Source: Streptomyces echinatus (GTDB taxonomy: Bacteria > Actinomycetota > Actinomycetes > Streptomycetales > Streptomycetaceae). From it: a stretch of DNA of 56,989 nucleotides. A program made the translations under genes and the position numbers. This document shows, piece by piece, positions 1 through 7,987 of the stretch (the stretch's first letter is position 1; each line of letters opens with the position of its first letter). A model generated the notes under the pieces. The model was not told where the DNA came from, searched no databases, and saw only the letters and a list, made by a program, of their open reading frames with translations. The DNA lies in NCBI RefSeq assembly GCF_014203595.1, contig NZ_JACHJK010000026.1:1-56989 (forward strand), given 5' to 3'.

Positions 1-168
1 GGCATCCCCTCCAAGGGCCTGCTGCAGGTGATCGACCCCACCTTCAACGCCTACCACGTCAACGGCACCGCCCACAGCATCACCGACCCGGTCGCCAACA
101 TCACCGCCGCCGCCAACTACGCCGCGCACCGCTACGGCTCCATCGACAACGTCAACTCCGCCTACTGA
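1..168 (+). CDS. Lytic transglycosylase, C-terminal end (partial)
   Basis: The window opens inside this gene; 55 codons and a TGA stop remain. The fragment reads SKGLLQVIDPTF, then DPVANITAAANYAAHRYGS and ends NVNSAY. This is the typical end of a transglycosylase SLT domain (goose-lysozyme-like fold) of Streptomyces secreted murein hydrolases, which cleave peptidoglycan glycan strands outside the cell. The catalytic Glu and any signal peptide lie outside the window, so localisation cannot be checked. The family call is firm because the 'GLLQVIDPTF' and 'DPVANI' blocks are strongly conserved, but the specific paralogue cannot be named. Confidence 0.85.
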   Translation, partial: GIPSKGLLQVIDPTFNAYHVNGTAHSITDPVANITAAANYAAHRYGSIDNVNSAY

Positions 169-482
169 GCCACCCCCACACTCGGCCCACCCCGGGCCAT
201 GCCGCGACGTCCACCCGGCGCCCCCCACGGCGAGCAACGCCCGCAGTGCGGCGAAGGCCCGGACCGCCCGGACGCGTAGGCCACATCGGTGCTCGCGCGA
301 CGTCGGCCTCCCAGACCGCAACCGGATCTGGGAGGCCGACGTCGTCGTAGGGGGAGGGCGCCGGCGTCGTCGCGGCCAAGGGCGCCCGGGGGCGGAGCGG
401 AAGGGCGCGGGCACGCCGGCCGCGCGAGGAGGTACGGCCCCCCTCCAGCAGGCTCGCGCCGCCGCCTCCGCGCCGGAGAACG
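169..482. other. Intergenic stretch with one long hairpin
   Basis: No supportable gene between the transglycosylase stop and the VOC remnant. Short GC-rich open frames on both strands lack ribosome sites and protein-like composition. The only clear structure is the 18-bp inverted repeat at 298-344. Confidence 0.6.
298..344. terminator. 18-bp perfect inverted repeat, probable terminator
   Basis: Left arm 298-315 (CGACGTCGGCCTCCCAGA) is the exact reverse complement of 327-344, with an 11-nt loop. It lies 130 bp downstream of the transglycosylase stop and has no T-tract, as is usual for Streptomyces terminators. An alternative role as an end of a lost mobile element cannot be excluded. Confidence 0.55.
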
Positions 483-545
483 TCATGCGGCGTGATCGGG
501 ATCGAGCACCACCATGAACCTGTTGCCCTCCGGATCCGCCTTGCC
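483..545 (-). pseudogene. C-terminal remnant of a VOC/glyoxalase-family protein
   Basis: On the minus strand the last codons before a TGA at 485-483 read ADPEGNRFMVVLDPDHAA. 'DPEGNxFxV' is the hallmark C-terminal strand of glyoxalase/bleomycin-resistance (VOC) proteins. The homologous reading stops at the edge of the tnpB-type element, so the rest of the gene was probably lost when that element inserted. Only about 20 codons remain, so the family call rests on one motif and no function should be inferred. Confidence 0.45.
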
Positions 546-550
546 TTCCT

Positions 551-569
551 CCCCTCCTTGAAGGAGGGG
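551..569. repeat. Hairpin at the right end of an IS200/IS605-type element
   Basis: CCCCTCCTT and AAGGAGGGG form a perfect 9-bp palindrome around a single G. It sits just past the tnpB remnant stop, where IS200/IS605 elements carry their right-end hairpin. In active elements the same segment is the 3' part of the TnpB guide RNA. Confidence 0.6.
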
Positions 570-576
570 GATTGCC

Positions 577-915
577 CTATGAGGGGGTTCGGCCGGTCGC
601 CCGGCCTGCGGGTTCCTGCTTCACGGACCGGCTGATGCCGAGGTCTCCACAGGCTGACACGGCATGCCCTGCCGCGTTTTTGACGTTGATGGCCGCGTTC
701 ACGTCGGCGTGGGCGCGGTGTCCGCAGCCTTCAGCTTTGCACCGAAAGGCCGCTTGGCTCTCGCGGTTTCCTTCCGAGACGAAGCCGCAGGCGGAGCACC
801 GTTGCGACGTGTACGCGGGGTTGACCTTCACCATGGTTGTGCCCGTGTGGCGGGCGGCGCCTGTGAGGGCGAGTTCGAGACGGTGCCAGTACCGTGTCCG
901 CTCGGACCAGAGGCT
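577..915 (-). pseudogene. TnpB/OrfB transposase, C-terminal zinc-ribbon remnant
   Basis: Reading on the minus strand gives SERTRYWHRLELAL, then NPAYTSQRCSACG, FRCKAEGCGHRAHAD and VNAAINV. This is the last RuvC segment and the CxxC...CxxxxC zinc ribbon of IS605-family OrfB/TnpB, including the third catalytic Asp (HAD). An in-frame TGA at 918-916 closes the frame upstream, and no N-terminal half exists, so only about 110 of some 400 residues survive. The protein is an RNA-guided nuclease in intact elements; here it must be inactive. It lies beside the right-end hairpin and the truncated VOC gene, which marks an old insertion followed by decay. Confidence 0.8.
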
Positions 916-1016
916 TCACATCGGTCACCTGCCGGGACGGCCGCCCCCCCCGCGCCATGCCCCCGGGGGGGACGGTCCGTTCGCCCCTCACGTGCGGGTG
1001 CCGCAGGGGGCGGCGG

Positions 1017-1190
1017 TCAGTGCCGGCCGGTGTCCTTGAGTGACTCCTTGGCCTCGCGGGCGTCGCCCGCGGCCTCGGCCGCGCGGCCCTTGGCGATCAG
1101 CTTCTCGTTGCCGGTGGCGCGTCCGGCCGCCTGGGCGGCCTTGCCGACGGCCTGCTCGGCCTTGGCCCGGGCCTTCTCACTGGCGGACAT
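1017..1190 (-). CDS. CsbD-like stress protein
   Basis: A 57-residue, highly charged Ala/Lys/Glu-rich protein (MSASEKARAKAEQAVGKAAQ..., with GNEKLIAKGRAAEAAGDA). The pattern 'K.EQ..G...GNE.L.A.G' is that of the CsbD family, small cytosolic proteins of the general stress response whose biochemical role is unknown. The start is set by GAGGAGGGTGAGCAGC directly before the ATG. It stands alone, next to the transposon remnant. Length is normal for the family. Confidence 0.7.
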   Translation of the reverse strand: MSASEKARAKAEQAVGKAAQAAGRATGNEKLIAKGRAAEAAGDAREAKESLKDTGRH

Positions 1191-1436
1191 GCTGCTCACC
1201 CTCCTCGGTTCGCGGTATGAGGTGCCGGTGGTGCGCATGACCCCGCACAGCGCCCGTAAACCCAGGGGCACAGATGTGCGTTGAGTGACCGGCGTCGCAC
1301 GGCCGCGGTGCATCGGATGCCCCGGGAGCGGGAATCGTGGGCGGCACGCATGCCCTTCATCCCGTGGAAATAACTTATGTTTTATGAGCTTGTAGGGGCG
1401 AGGTAAGGGCATTCGGTGGCCAGGAGGTTGATAACG

Positions 1437-1607
1437 ATGGTTCCCCTGCTTCTGGTTCTTCTTCTGGCTCTGGTCCTCTTCGGCGCGGGCTTCGCGCTGA
1501 AGGCACTGTGGTGGATCGCGGTGATCGTGCTGGCCGTGTGGCTGCTGGGCTTCGTCGTCCGGTCCGCGGACGGTGCAGGCCGCAGGGGCCGCTGGTACCG
1601 CTGGTAG
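1437..1607 (+). CDS. Small hydrophobic membrane protein
   Basis: A 56-residue protein starting MVPLLLVLLLALVLFGAGF, with two close membrane segments (about residues 2-18 and 22-40) and a basic Arg/Trp-rich tail. The ATG at 1437 follows AGGAGG at 1423-1428; an in-frame upstream GTG lacks a ribosome site. Such short 'hydrophobic proteins' are common and conserved in Streptomyces without known function. The neighbouring genes do not suggest a role. Confidence 0.6.
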   Translation: MVPLLLVLLLALVLFGAGFALKALWWIAVIVLAVWLLGFVVRSADGAGRRGRWYRW

Positions 1608-1805
1608 GCGCACGCCCGTAGCGCCAGGAATGCTGCGGGCGGCGGTGGTTGACGTGGGGCCCGGTCAGGGACGGCCGGGCCCCACGCGTGCGCCCGCACC
1701 TCTCCTCTCCCGGACGGCAGGGATGGATCGGGCGTATCGGGCGCCCCAGGGGGTAGGTGTGCCCTGCACCGGCCCCGCGGAAGCCGCAGTGGAACCCTGC
1801 GCCTC

Positions 1806-2501
1806 CTATCTCTGCGAGGCCGGTGCGCCCGCCTCGCCGTCCGGGCCGGGACGGGGCCGCGAGCGGAAGGTGCGCCGGTAGGCGTCCGGCGGCACACCGA
1901 CCGTGCGGTTGAAGTGCCGGCGCAGTGTCGTGGCGGTGCCCATGCCGGTGGCGGCCGCGATGGTGTCGACGGTGTCGTCGGTCGCCTCCAGCAACTCCTG
2001 TGCGCGGCGGATGCGCTGGGCGAGCAGCCACTGCAGCGCAGTGGTACCGGTCACCGACCTGAAGTGGCGGCCCAGATGGCGCGAACTCATCCCCGCCCGG
2101 CGGGCCAGGTCCTCCACGGTCAGCGGCCGGTCCAGTCGCCGCATCACCCACGGCAGGAGCTCGGCGAGCGGATGGTTGCCGGGAGCGGGGACCGGGGTGG
2201 TCACGAACTGGGCCTGGCCGCCGTCGCGATGGGGCGGCACCACCAGGCGGCGGGCGAGCGTGTTGGCGACCGACGAACCGTGGTCGAGGCGAACGAGGTG
2301 CAGACACAGATCCATCGCGGCGGCCTTGCCGGCCGAGGTGAGCACGCTGCCCTCGTCCACGTACAGGACGTCCGGGTCCACCGTCACCCGCGGATGACGC
2401 CGCGCCAGTTCCCCCGTGTGCGCCCAGTGCGTGGTCGCGCGCCGGCCGTCCAGCAGGCTCGCCGCGGCCAGCACGAACGCGCCCGTGCACAGGGAGGCCA
2501 C
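1806..2501 (-). pseudogene. GlxA/AraC-type transcriptional regulator, 5'-truncated
   Basis: From about 2501 down to the stop at 1806 the minus strand encodes the second half of the DJ-1/PfpI-like domain (VASLCTGAFVLAAASLL, RRATTHW) and an intact AraC DNA-binding domain (EDLARRAGMSSRHLGRHF, IAAATGMGTATTLRRHF). Normal members carry about 100 further residues before 'SLCTGAF'. Here the frame runs into an Arg/Pro-rich stretch with no family similarity, so the 5' part appears deleted or replaced. A truncated HTH protein could still be made from an internal start, but I treat it as a pseudogene. Confidence 0.6.
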
Positions 2502-2999
2502 AGGAGATCGGCGTCGGCGTCTTGGGGACGAGCCACTCCTGGACGCAGGACTTCGCGACGGCCCGCTGAGGCCGGCCGGCCGGCAACGCACTGCAGAGCA
2601 AGCCTGACCGAGGGAGCCGAGACGTTCCGGCGTGCGGCCCGCGTGCGGCCCGTGAGGTACGGCGCCTCCCGCAGCGAGCACAGGTCGCCCGCACCGTGCC
2701 GGTCAGCGGTGCGCTGCAAAGGCGACGGCGTCGAACGGCCGGGGTCCTGGTGCGGCCGGCCCCTGGCATGGGAGTCGTTCCGTGGCCGCACCCCGGGGGA
2801 GGTCGGCGCGGCCACGGGAACTCCAACCACCCCTCAAGGACCGGGGGGAGAGGCCTGAGGGGTGAAGCAGGCGCACCTGTGAGAGCGCCTGCACGGAAAA
2901 AACTATACCGCCGTCCTGGTTTATGGCCACCCCTCTCGGCTCCCTCTGTGGCGTCACCCGGCCCCGCCCATCGCACGCCCCGGCGGCATAAGCCGGCCC
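2502..2999. other. Intergenic stretch with a stray ARE-like site
   Basis: About 500 bp between the broken AraC gene and the first receptor gene. No reading frame here has protein-like sequence with a ribosome site. The composition turns locally AT-richer near 2895-2930, where an operator-like palindrome lies. Confidence 0.5.
2902..2925. promoter_or_regulatory. ARE-like operator without an evident target gene
   Basis: The segment TATACCGCCGTCCTGGTTTA has the ACCG-N5-CTGGTTT layout of the site at 3753-3774 and fits the ARE family bound by butyrolactone/butenolide receptors. It lies downstream of the AvaR3-like gene and upstream of no intact gene. Confidence 0.4.
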
Positions 3000-3629
3000 T
3001 CAAGGCGCCACGGGCGTCAGGGACTTGGTCCCGGACGCGACCAGGGCGTCGAGGCAGGAGGACTCGGCGAGCGCCGGCAGCAGCAGCCGCCAGAACCGGG
3101 TCAGCGGGGCGTGCGAGCGCCACCACGCGTCCTGGCGGCCCAGGATCCCGAGGCCCGAGGTGAACGCGACCACGGCCGTCGCCGCGTCCCGGGCCAGCGG
3201 CCCCGGCGCCAGAGCGCCCTCCCTGTCGGCCCGCACGAAAGCGTGCTCCACCCATGCCTGCCACTTGGCACGCAGGCCGGCGCCGTCGCGTACGTGCTCC
3301 AGGCGGTCGTTCAGGCCGAACCCGGCGCGCAGCACCACGTCGTGGTTCAGGTGCCACACCAGGGCGTGGGTGGCGTCGATCAGCATCTGCAGGGCGCCGC
3401 CGGCCTCCTGCCGGGTGATCACCTCCAGCCGCAGTGCAGCCGCCTGCCCCACCGCGTCGGCGAGTGTCGCCTTGCTGGTGAAGTGGAAGTGCAGCGCACC
3501 GCTGCTCACCCCGGCCCGCGCGCTGATCGTGGAGAGTGTGGCCACGTCGTATCCGTCCCGGTCGAACAACTCGGCGGCGGACTCGATCAAGGTGTTGCGC
3601 GTACGGACCGCGCGTTCCTGTGTGGCCAT
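3000..3629 (-). CDS. TetR-family autoregulator receptor homologue (AvaR3-like)
   Basis: A 209-residue ScbR/ArpA-type repressor. The N-terminal TetR helix-turn-helix reads ATQERAVRTRNTLIESAAEL, then LHFHFTSKATLADAV. A Trp pair (KWQAWVEHAF) occupies the region of the ligand-contacting Trp of CprB/ArpA. The family binds ARE operators and dissociates on binding a gamma-butyrolactone or butenolide. The start chosen is the ATG at 3629, preceded by GGAG; an in-frame ATG at 3749 would add 40 residues, starting just after the ARE but with no ribosome site. It is the outermost of three receptors, in the position I recall for avaR3 in S. avermitilis. It may be a pseudo-receptor; sequence alone does not settle that. 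Confidence 0.85.
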   Translation of the reverse strand: MATQERAVRTRNTLIESAAELFDRDGYDVATLSTISARAGVSSGALHFHFTSKATLADAVGQAAALRLEVITRQEAGGALQMLIDATHALVWHLNHDVVLRAGFGLNDRLEHVRDGAGLRAKWQAWVEHAFVRADREGALAPGPLARDAATAVVAFTSGLGILGRQDAWWRSHAPLTRFWRLLLPALAESSCLDALVASGTKSLTPVAP

Positions 3630-3752
3630 CTGAGGGCTCCGGTGAGGCAGAGGCAGCGGGGCGGACTGAGCCGGTGGGTCCCACTCCCGCACGGCCGCTG
3701 GTATCTCCGGCCGGGGCACGGATCGCGGCAGCCCTGCCAGCCGGTGCATAAT

Positions 3753-3774
3753 AACAAACCGTAATGCTGGTTTC
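3753..3774. promoter_or_regulatory. ARE-like operator upstream of the AvaR3-like gene
   Basis: AACAAACCGTAATGCTGGTTTC is an imperfect palindrome with the AAACC...GGTTT core of autoregulatory elements. It lies about 125 bp before the chosen start of the AvaR3-like gene, just upstream of the alternative ATG at 3749. A further half-site-like ATACGAAC follows at 3787. Autoregulation is the usual arrangement in this family. Confidence 0.6.
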
Positions 3775-4057
3775 CAGGGGCTGAGTTATACGAACATACA
3801 ACTGAGGTGCGGCAACAGCCGACTTGGAAAGCGTGGCGAGGCTGCGGAGGCGGCCGCAGTGCTCCTTCCGCGGAGCGCTACGGATCAGTCCACGGCCAAC
3901 CGCCCGGCCGGGAAAGGCGCGAGGAGCGCGGAAAGGGCGTTGCCGGCTCCTGCTCGGGGGTGGAAGCCCTCGGGCGGCGGTGGGCGCGTCGTGCCGGACC
4001 CGGGACTTCTCCGCGGACCCCGGCCCCCCGCCGGCGGAACCGCCCGGGGCGTGCCGC

Positions 4058-4738
4058 TCAGGCCGAAGCGGGCTCCGCCGCCGTGTGATGCTGCTTCATG
4101 GCGGCCTCGTACACCCGGGCCCCCCGGTCCGGCCCGAAGTCGAGCCGTACGAGCACTCCCGGCGCCGCGAGGGTCGCCATCAGGTGCTTCTGGACGTCCG
4201 TCATGCGCTCGGTCATGTCCGTGTGTCCGGTCATGATCTTCGAGAGGATCTGGACGCCCGTGAAGGCGGCGACGAATATCTTCGCGGCCGCCGCGACGTC
4301 GACGTGGGGGAGCAACTCCCCGCCCTGCTTGGCGCGCTCCAGGATCTCCGCGTTGTGGTCGATCCAGTTCTGCATCGACGCGGCCCGGTCCAGGACGTCC
4401 TGCGACGTTCCCTGGTCGACGGTGAGCCGTATGCCGCCGCGCACCATCGGATCGCCCTTGCCCAGCAGGTAGGCGAGCATCAGCGATTCGTCCAGGCCTT
4501 CCTGCAGCACCAGTTCCTGCGGCGGCACTTGGGGCAGTGAGGAGAGCTGTTCCGCCAGCACGGCCTGGGCGAGATCGTCCTTGGACGAGAAGTGGAAGTA
4601 GAGGGCTCCCTTGGTCACCTCGGAGCGCTTGAGGACCTCGGCGATGGTGGCCGCGTCGTACCCGACTTCGGCGAAGACCTCGGCCGCTGCGACGAGGATC
4701 TTCTCCCGCGTTCTTATGGCCCGCTCCTGCTTCGCCAC
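4058..4738 (-). CDS. TetR-family autoregulator receptor homologue (AvaR2-like)
   Basis: A 226-residue ScbR-like repressor. The N-terminus AKQERAIRTREKILVAAAEV and GALYFHFSSKDDLAQAVLAE are near-canonical for gamma-butyrolactone receptors. The ligand-domain Trp is present (MQNWIDHNAEIL), followed by GELLPHVDVAAAAKIFVAAF. The start is a GTG at 4738 behind GGAGGTGGTGTGAC; an upstream ATG would translate through the operator and is not supported. It lies between the AvaR3-like receptor and the P450 gene, all on the minus strand. An ARE-like site directly upstream implies autoregulation or cross-regulation by the other two receptors. Confidence 0.88.
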   Translation of the reverse strand: MAKQERAIRTREKILVAAAEVFAEVGYDAATIAEVLKRSEVTKGALYFHFSSKDDLAQAVLAEQLSSLPQVPPQELVLQEGLDESLMLAYLLGKGDPMVRGGIRLTVDQGTSQDVLDRAASMQNWIDHNAEILERAKQGGELLPHVDVAAAAKIFVAAFTGVQILSKIMTGHTDMTERMTDVQKHLMATLAAPGVLVRLDFGPDRGARVYEAAMKQHHTAAEPASA

Positions 4739-4760
4739 GTCACACCACCTCCGCACCCCC

Positions 4761-4786
4761 GAAAAAAAACCGTAGGGTTCGTATGC
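4761..4786. promoter_or_regulatory. ARE-like operator upstream of the AvaR2-like gene
   Basis: Read on the minus strand the site is GCATACGAACCCTACGGTTT followed by a T-run. This is the best match in the window to the ARE pattern as I recall it (ACATAC-N-AAC...GTTTGT). It lies 23-48 bp before the GTG start, so a bound receptor would block the promoter. Confidence 0.65.
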
Positions 4787-5354
4787 TAGCACCGGCAATG
4801 CTCCCAAAGAGGGGTTGCTGACGGGGGGTGCTGGGTGTCCCGGCGAGGCGATGTGCGGGGATCCAGGGGGCGTTGACCGCCCGGCCGAGCTAAAAGCAGG
4901 GGTAAAGCGGAAAACCAGCGAATCGGTTTCCCGGGCCTCTTTCGCCCTCGTCCCGCGCGCGCGGGAGCGGTGTCGCTGAGCCGGAGAACCTCTGGTGGGC
5001 CGCCCCGGCGGGGCCCGGCGCCGACGAGGAGGAGGGCCCGGGCGGAGGCCGGGGGGCAGGTGCGGCGCCGACGTCCGGGGGCCATCACCCTATAGCTTCG
5101 GTCAAGGGGCGGTCGGGGCCGGCGGCTGGAAGAAGGCTGCCGCTCGCGGGGACGGCGGGGGACACAACACCGCTGTCCCGCACGTCCGGTGAAGGTATAT
5201 CAGTTCGCTGGGCGCCGTCTGTTTCCGAGGCATTTCCGTTCAGTCTCGCAAGACCCGTCCGCTCACTCGGCAAAAAGACCGCACACCCACTTCCGTCCTC
5301 CGTCGGCGATCGCCCGTGCGCCGACGGCCGGTGAAGCGGCCCCGACCCGACGGC
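4787..5354. other. Intergenic stretch, no gene seen
   Basis: Some 570 bp between the AvaR2-like promoter region and the terminator behind the P450 gene. Short GC-rich frames on both strands have no ribosome sites or recognisable motifs. The part around 5180-5290 is less GC-rich but shows no palindrome I would name. Confidence 0.5.
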
Positions 5355-5398
5355 GAACGGGACTGCGCCGCCGGGCCCCCGGCGGCGCAGTCCCGTTC
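5355..5398 (-). terminator. 21-bp hairpin terminator behind the P450 gene
   Basis: GAACGGGACTGCGCCGCCGG(G) at 5355-5375 is the exact reverse complement of 5378-5398, with a 2-nt loop. It starts 14 bp past the P450 stop, reading on the minus strand, and is a convincing factor-independent terminator of the Streptomyces type. Confidence 0.8.
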
Positions 5399-5412
5399 CC
5401 GGGGCGGCGGCG

Positions 5413-6645
5413 TCAGGCCGCAGGGGACAGGATCACCGGCAGCTCACGGTAGGAGTTCATCAGGAAGCTCTCCATGGGCTCCAGCTCGTCCGGTGAGCAG
5501 GCCAGCCGCATGCGGGGGAAGCGTTCGAACAGAGCGGCGAAGGCCGTGGTCGCCTCCGCCTCGGCGAGCGGCACCCCCATGCAGCGGTGCGCCCCGTGCC
5601 CGAACCCGAGGAGGTCACGGTCCTTGCGCAGGACGTCGAAGCGGCCGGCGTCCGGGCCGTGGCGTTCGGGATCCAGGCCCGCTGCCGCGAACGAGACCAG
5701 GATCGGGTCGCCCTTGCGGATCACCACGCCGTCCAGGTCGATGTCCTCCACGGCGAACCGCATGGGCGAGTAGGCACCCGGCGTGTGGACGCGCATGGCC
5801 TCGTCGGACACGTCCTGCCAGCTCGCCCGTCCCGCGCGTACGTGCTCCAGCTGGTCGGGGTGGGTCAGCAGCGCACCCATGGCGTTGGTGATCAGCGCGG
5901 CGGTGGTGTCCTGCCCGCCGGCGATCATGAGGAAGAGGGTGCCGAGCAGTTCCTCCTCGCTCAGCCGGTCACCCTGGTCGCGCGCCTCGATCAGTGACGA
6001 GGTCAAGTCGTCCCCGGGCTCGGCCCGTTTGGTCTTCACCAGCTCCGCGAGCAGCAGGTACGCCTGCAGCCGTGCCGCCTCTATCTCCTGGCCGGGAATG
6101 GTGGTGCCGAAGACCTTGTGCAGCGCGGCGCACAGCGTGTCCGTGGCCTCGCCCTGCGGCACGCCGAACAGTTCGCAGATGACCCGCATGGGCAGCAGTT
6201 CGGCGAAGGCCGTCCGCAGCTCGACCGGCGTTCCGGCCGGAAGGGCGGCGAGCCGGTCGAGGAGTTCCGCGATGATCTCCGAGACCCGGGGGCGCAGCCT
6301 CTCGGTACGCCGCACGGTGAACGCCCCCGCGACCAGCCGGCGCAGCCGGGAGTGGCTCCTGCCGTAGGCGATCAGCATGTTCTCGTTCGCCACCCACGGG
6401 TACAGTGGCCACTCCTCGGTTATCCTCCCCTCGATGAATGCCGGCCAGTGCTGCCGGGCGTCCCTGGACACCAGCGGGTCGGTCAGCAACCGCTCGACGT
6501 GCCGCTGTCCGACCACGGCCCACGCGGTGACACCTCCCGGCAGTTCCACCGGGACGGCAGGGCCCTGCGCCCGCAGCATCGCCCCCTCCGCGGCCAGGTC
6601 GCGCCCGGTCACATCCAGGACGTAAGGGCAGCCAGTCGTCTTCAT
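5413..6645 (-). CDS. cyp17: Cytochrome P450 (Cyp17-like, butenolide biosynthesis)
   Basis: A 410-residue bacterial class I P450 of normal length. It has the I-helix oxygen-binding motif AGGQDTTAAL, the K-helix E-x-x-R (EAMR) and the haem loop FGHGAHRCMG with Cys355. No membrane anchor; it needs external ferredoxin and reductase, not encoded nearby. The ATG follows GGGGAGAGACGACT. In S. avermitilis, Cyp17 and the acyl-CoA oxidase Aco make the butenolide hormone avenolide, and their genes are, as I recall, interleaved with avaR receptors in the same order as here. The role assignment rests on that synteny; the P450 family call itself is certain. It could be co-transcribed with the receptor gene 150 bp upstream. 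Confidence 0.8.
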   Translation of the reverse strand: MKTTGCPYVLDVTGRDLAAEGAMLRAQGPAVPVELPGGVTAWAVVGQRHVERLLTDPLVSRDARQHWPAFIEGRITEEWPLYPWVANENMLIAYGRSHSRLRRLVAGAFTVRRTERLRPRVSEIIAELLDRLAALPAGTPVELRTAFAELLPMRVICELFGVPQGEATDTLCAALHKVFGTTIPGQEIEAARLQAYLLLAELVKTKRAEPGDDLTSSLIEARDQGDRLSEEELLGTLFLMIAGGQDTTAALITNAMGALLTHPDQLEHVRAGRASWQDVSDEAMRVHTPGAYSPMRFAVEDIDLDGVVIRKGDPILVSFAAAGLDPERHGPDAGRFDVLRKDRDLLGFGHGAHRCMGVPLAEAEATTAFAALFERFPRMRLACSPDELEPMESFLMNSYRELPVILSPAA

Positions 6646-6796
6646 AGTCGTCTCTCCCCTGGTGGTCAGTGCATACGCCGTGTTGCGCCTTGCCCAGGGG
6701 GCGTGGCCCCCGGCCCTCCTTCGAGGGTGTCCGGCCCCGCCCGCATCCACCTGACAGGGCCGTCGTGCTCCGCCGCACCGTTCGCACGGCCGGCCG

Positions 6797-7507
6797 TCAC
6801 CCGGCCGCGCGAGCCTCTCCGACGGCCGGGATCTCCTCGCAGGTCCCGCCCTGGTCGCGCAGTCTCAGCGCCGCCTCGTACACCCGGGCTCCCCGATCCG
6901 CAGCCATGTCGAGCTGCACGAGCACCGCCGGGACCGCGACGCCCGCCATCAGGTGGCGCTGCAGGTCCGTCACCCGTTCGGGAAGGTCCCCATGCTGGGT
7001 CATCACCTGGGACAGGACCTGGACACCGGTGAACGCACCGACGAACATCCGTGCCGTGGCCGCCACGTCGACGTGCGGCAGCAGTTCGCCGTGCTCCCTG
7101 GCCCTGCCGAGCATCCGGGTGTTGTGCCCGATCCACTGGCTCATCGGCACCCGCCGGTCCAGGACGTCGTGCAGGCCGCCCTGATCGACCGTCAGCCGGA
7201 TGCTGCCCTGGGCCACCGGATCTCCCAGGTGGAGCAGATGGGCCAGCAGGAACGCCTCGTCCACCCCCTGCTGGAGCATCAGCTCCTGCGGGGGCGGAGC
7301 CGGGACCGCGGCGAGCTGGTCGGCCAGGACCGCCTGGGCCAGCTCGGCCTTCGAGGTGAAGTGGAAGTACAGGGATCCCTTGGTCGCGTCGGCCCGGTGC
7401 AGGATCTCGGAGATGGTCGCTGCCTCGAAGCCCACTTCGGCGAAGACCGAGGCTGCCGCGACGAGGATGGCGCGCCTCGTCCGGACGGCCCGTTCCTGCA
7501 GCGCCAC
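6797..7507 (-). CDS. avaR1: TetR-family autoregulator receptor (AvaR1-like)
   Basis: A 236-residue ScbR/AvaR-type receptor. The HTH half reads ALQERAVRTRRAILVAAASV and GSLYFHFTSKAELAQAVLAD; the ligand half has MSQWIGHNTRML and GELLPHVDVAATARMFVGAF, keeping the ligand-contacting Trp. The start is one of two adjacent GTG codons (7507 or 7510) behind CGGGAG; 7507 aligns best with the family N-terminus. It is divergent from the acyl-CoA oxidase gene, the position I recall for avaR1, the avenolide receptor in S. avermitilis. It is probably the hormone sensor controlling both directions of the 480-bp divergent region. The name is by synteny, so the three receptors could have exchanged roles. Confidence 0.82.
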   Translation of the reverse strand: MALQERAVRTRRAILVAAASVFAEVGFEAATISEILHRADATKGSLYFHFTSKAELAQAVLADQLAAVPAPPPQELMLQQGVDEAFLLAHLLHLGDPVAQGSIRLTVDQGGLHDVLDRRVPMSQWIGHNTRMLGRAREHGELLPHVDVAATARMFVGAFTGVQVLSQVMTQHGDLPERVTDLQRHLMAGVAVPAVLVQLDMAADRGARVYEAALRLRDQGGTCEEIPAVGEARAAG

Positions 7508-7544
7508 CACACACTCCCGTCGTTCCCCCAGCGCTCCGAGAACC

Positions 7545-7570
7545 AAAGTAAACCAACGGGTTCGTTTTTG
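7545..7570. promoter_or_regulatory. ARE-like operator upstream of the AvaR1-like gene
   Basis: On the minus strand the core is AACGAACCCGTTGGTTTACT, an imperfect palindrome around AACC...GGTT. It lies 38-63 bp before the GTG start, as expected for autorepression by an autoregulator receptor. Confidence 0.6.
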
Positions 7571-7987
7571 CCACACTGCTCTTCCGTCCGCCGGCGGTCG
7601 GTCAGCGATGCTGTCGCCGGCCGTATCGTGCACCTGCCGACGCGGGTGGTGCACCGCCCCCTGGCGGGCAGGAGGCGCCCGGCGCGATGGGCTCCGGTCC
7701 TGGCCGGCCGGCCCGCCTGCTCTCAAAACCGCTGGCTGCTGGGCTAGTTGACGTCATCGGCGGGTCCGGGGAGAGGCGCTGAAACACCGCCGGGCAAGGC
7801 TGCCGAGCAGCACCGTGCCCGCCTGGAGGTCCGCATGCCCCTCCGCCCGCCGGGCCGGACCCGACGGGCGAGCGGCCGACGGCCGAAGAGCGCTTTACTC
7901 TTCTTTACTTGAGATGCAAACCGATCGGCCCGTACTTTTTGGTCTGCACATCCCAGACCATGGATCTGCAATGACGGGGGATACGAC
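7571..7987. promoter_or_regulatory. Divergent promoter region of the receptor and acyl-CoA oxidase genes
   Basis: No gene is visible here. Close to the oxidase gene, TGCAAACCGATCGGCCCGTA (7914-7933) resembles an ARE, with a clear AAACCG half-site but a weaker second half. The ribosome site GGGGGAT lies just before the ATG at 7988. Confidence 0.4.

Noticed and set aside
2703..2957. An 84-codon minus-strand frame near the stray ARE-like site
   Set aside because: No ribosome site, no recognisable motif and Arg/Pro/Gly-rich composition.
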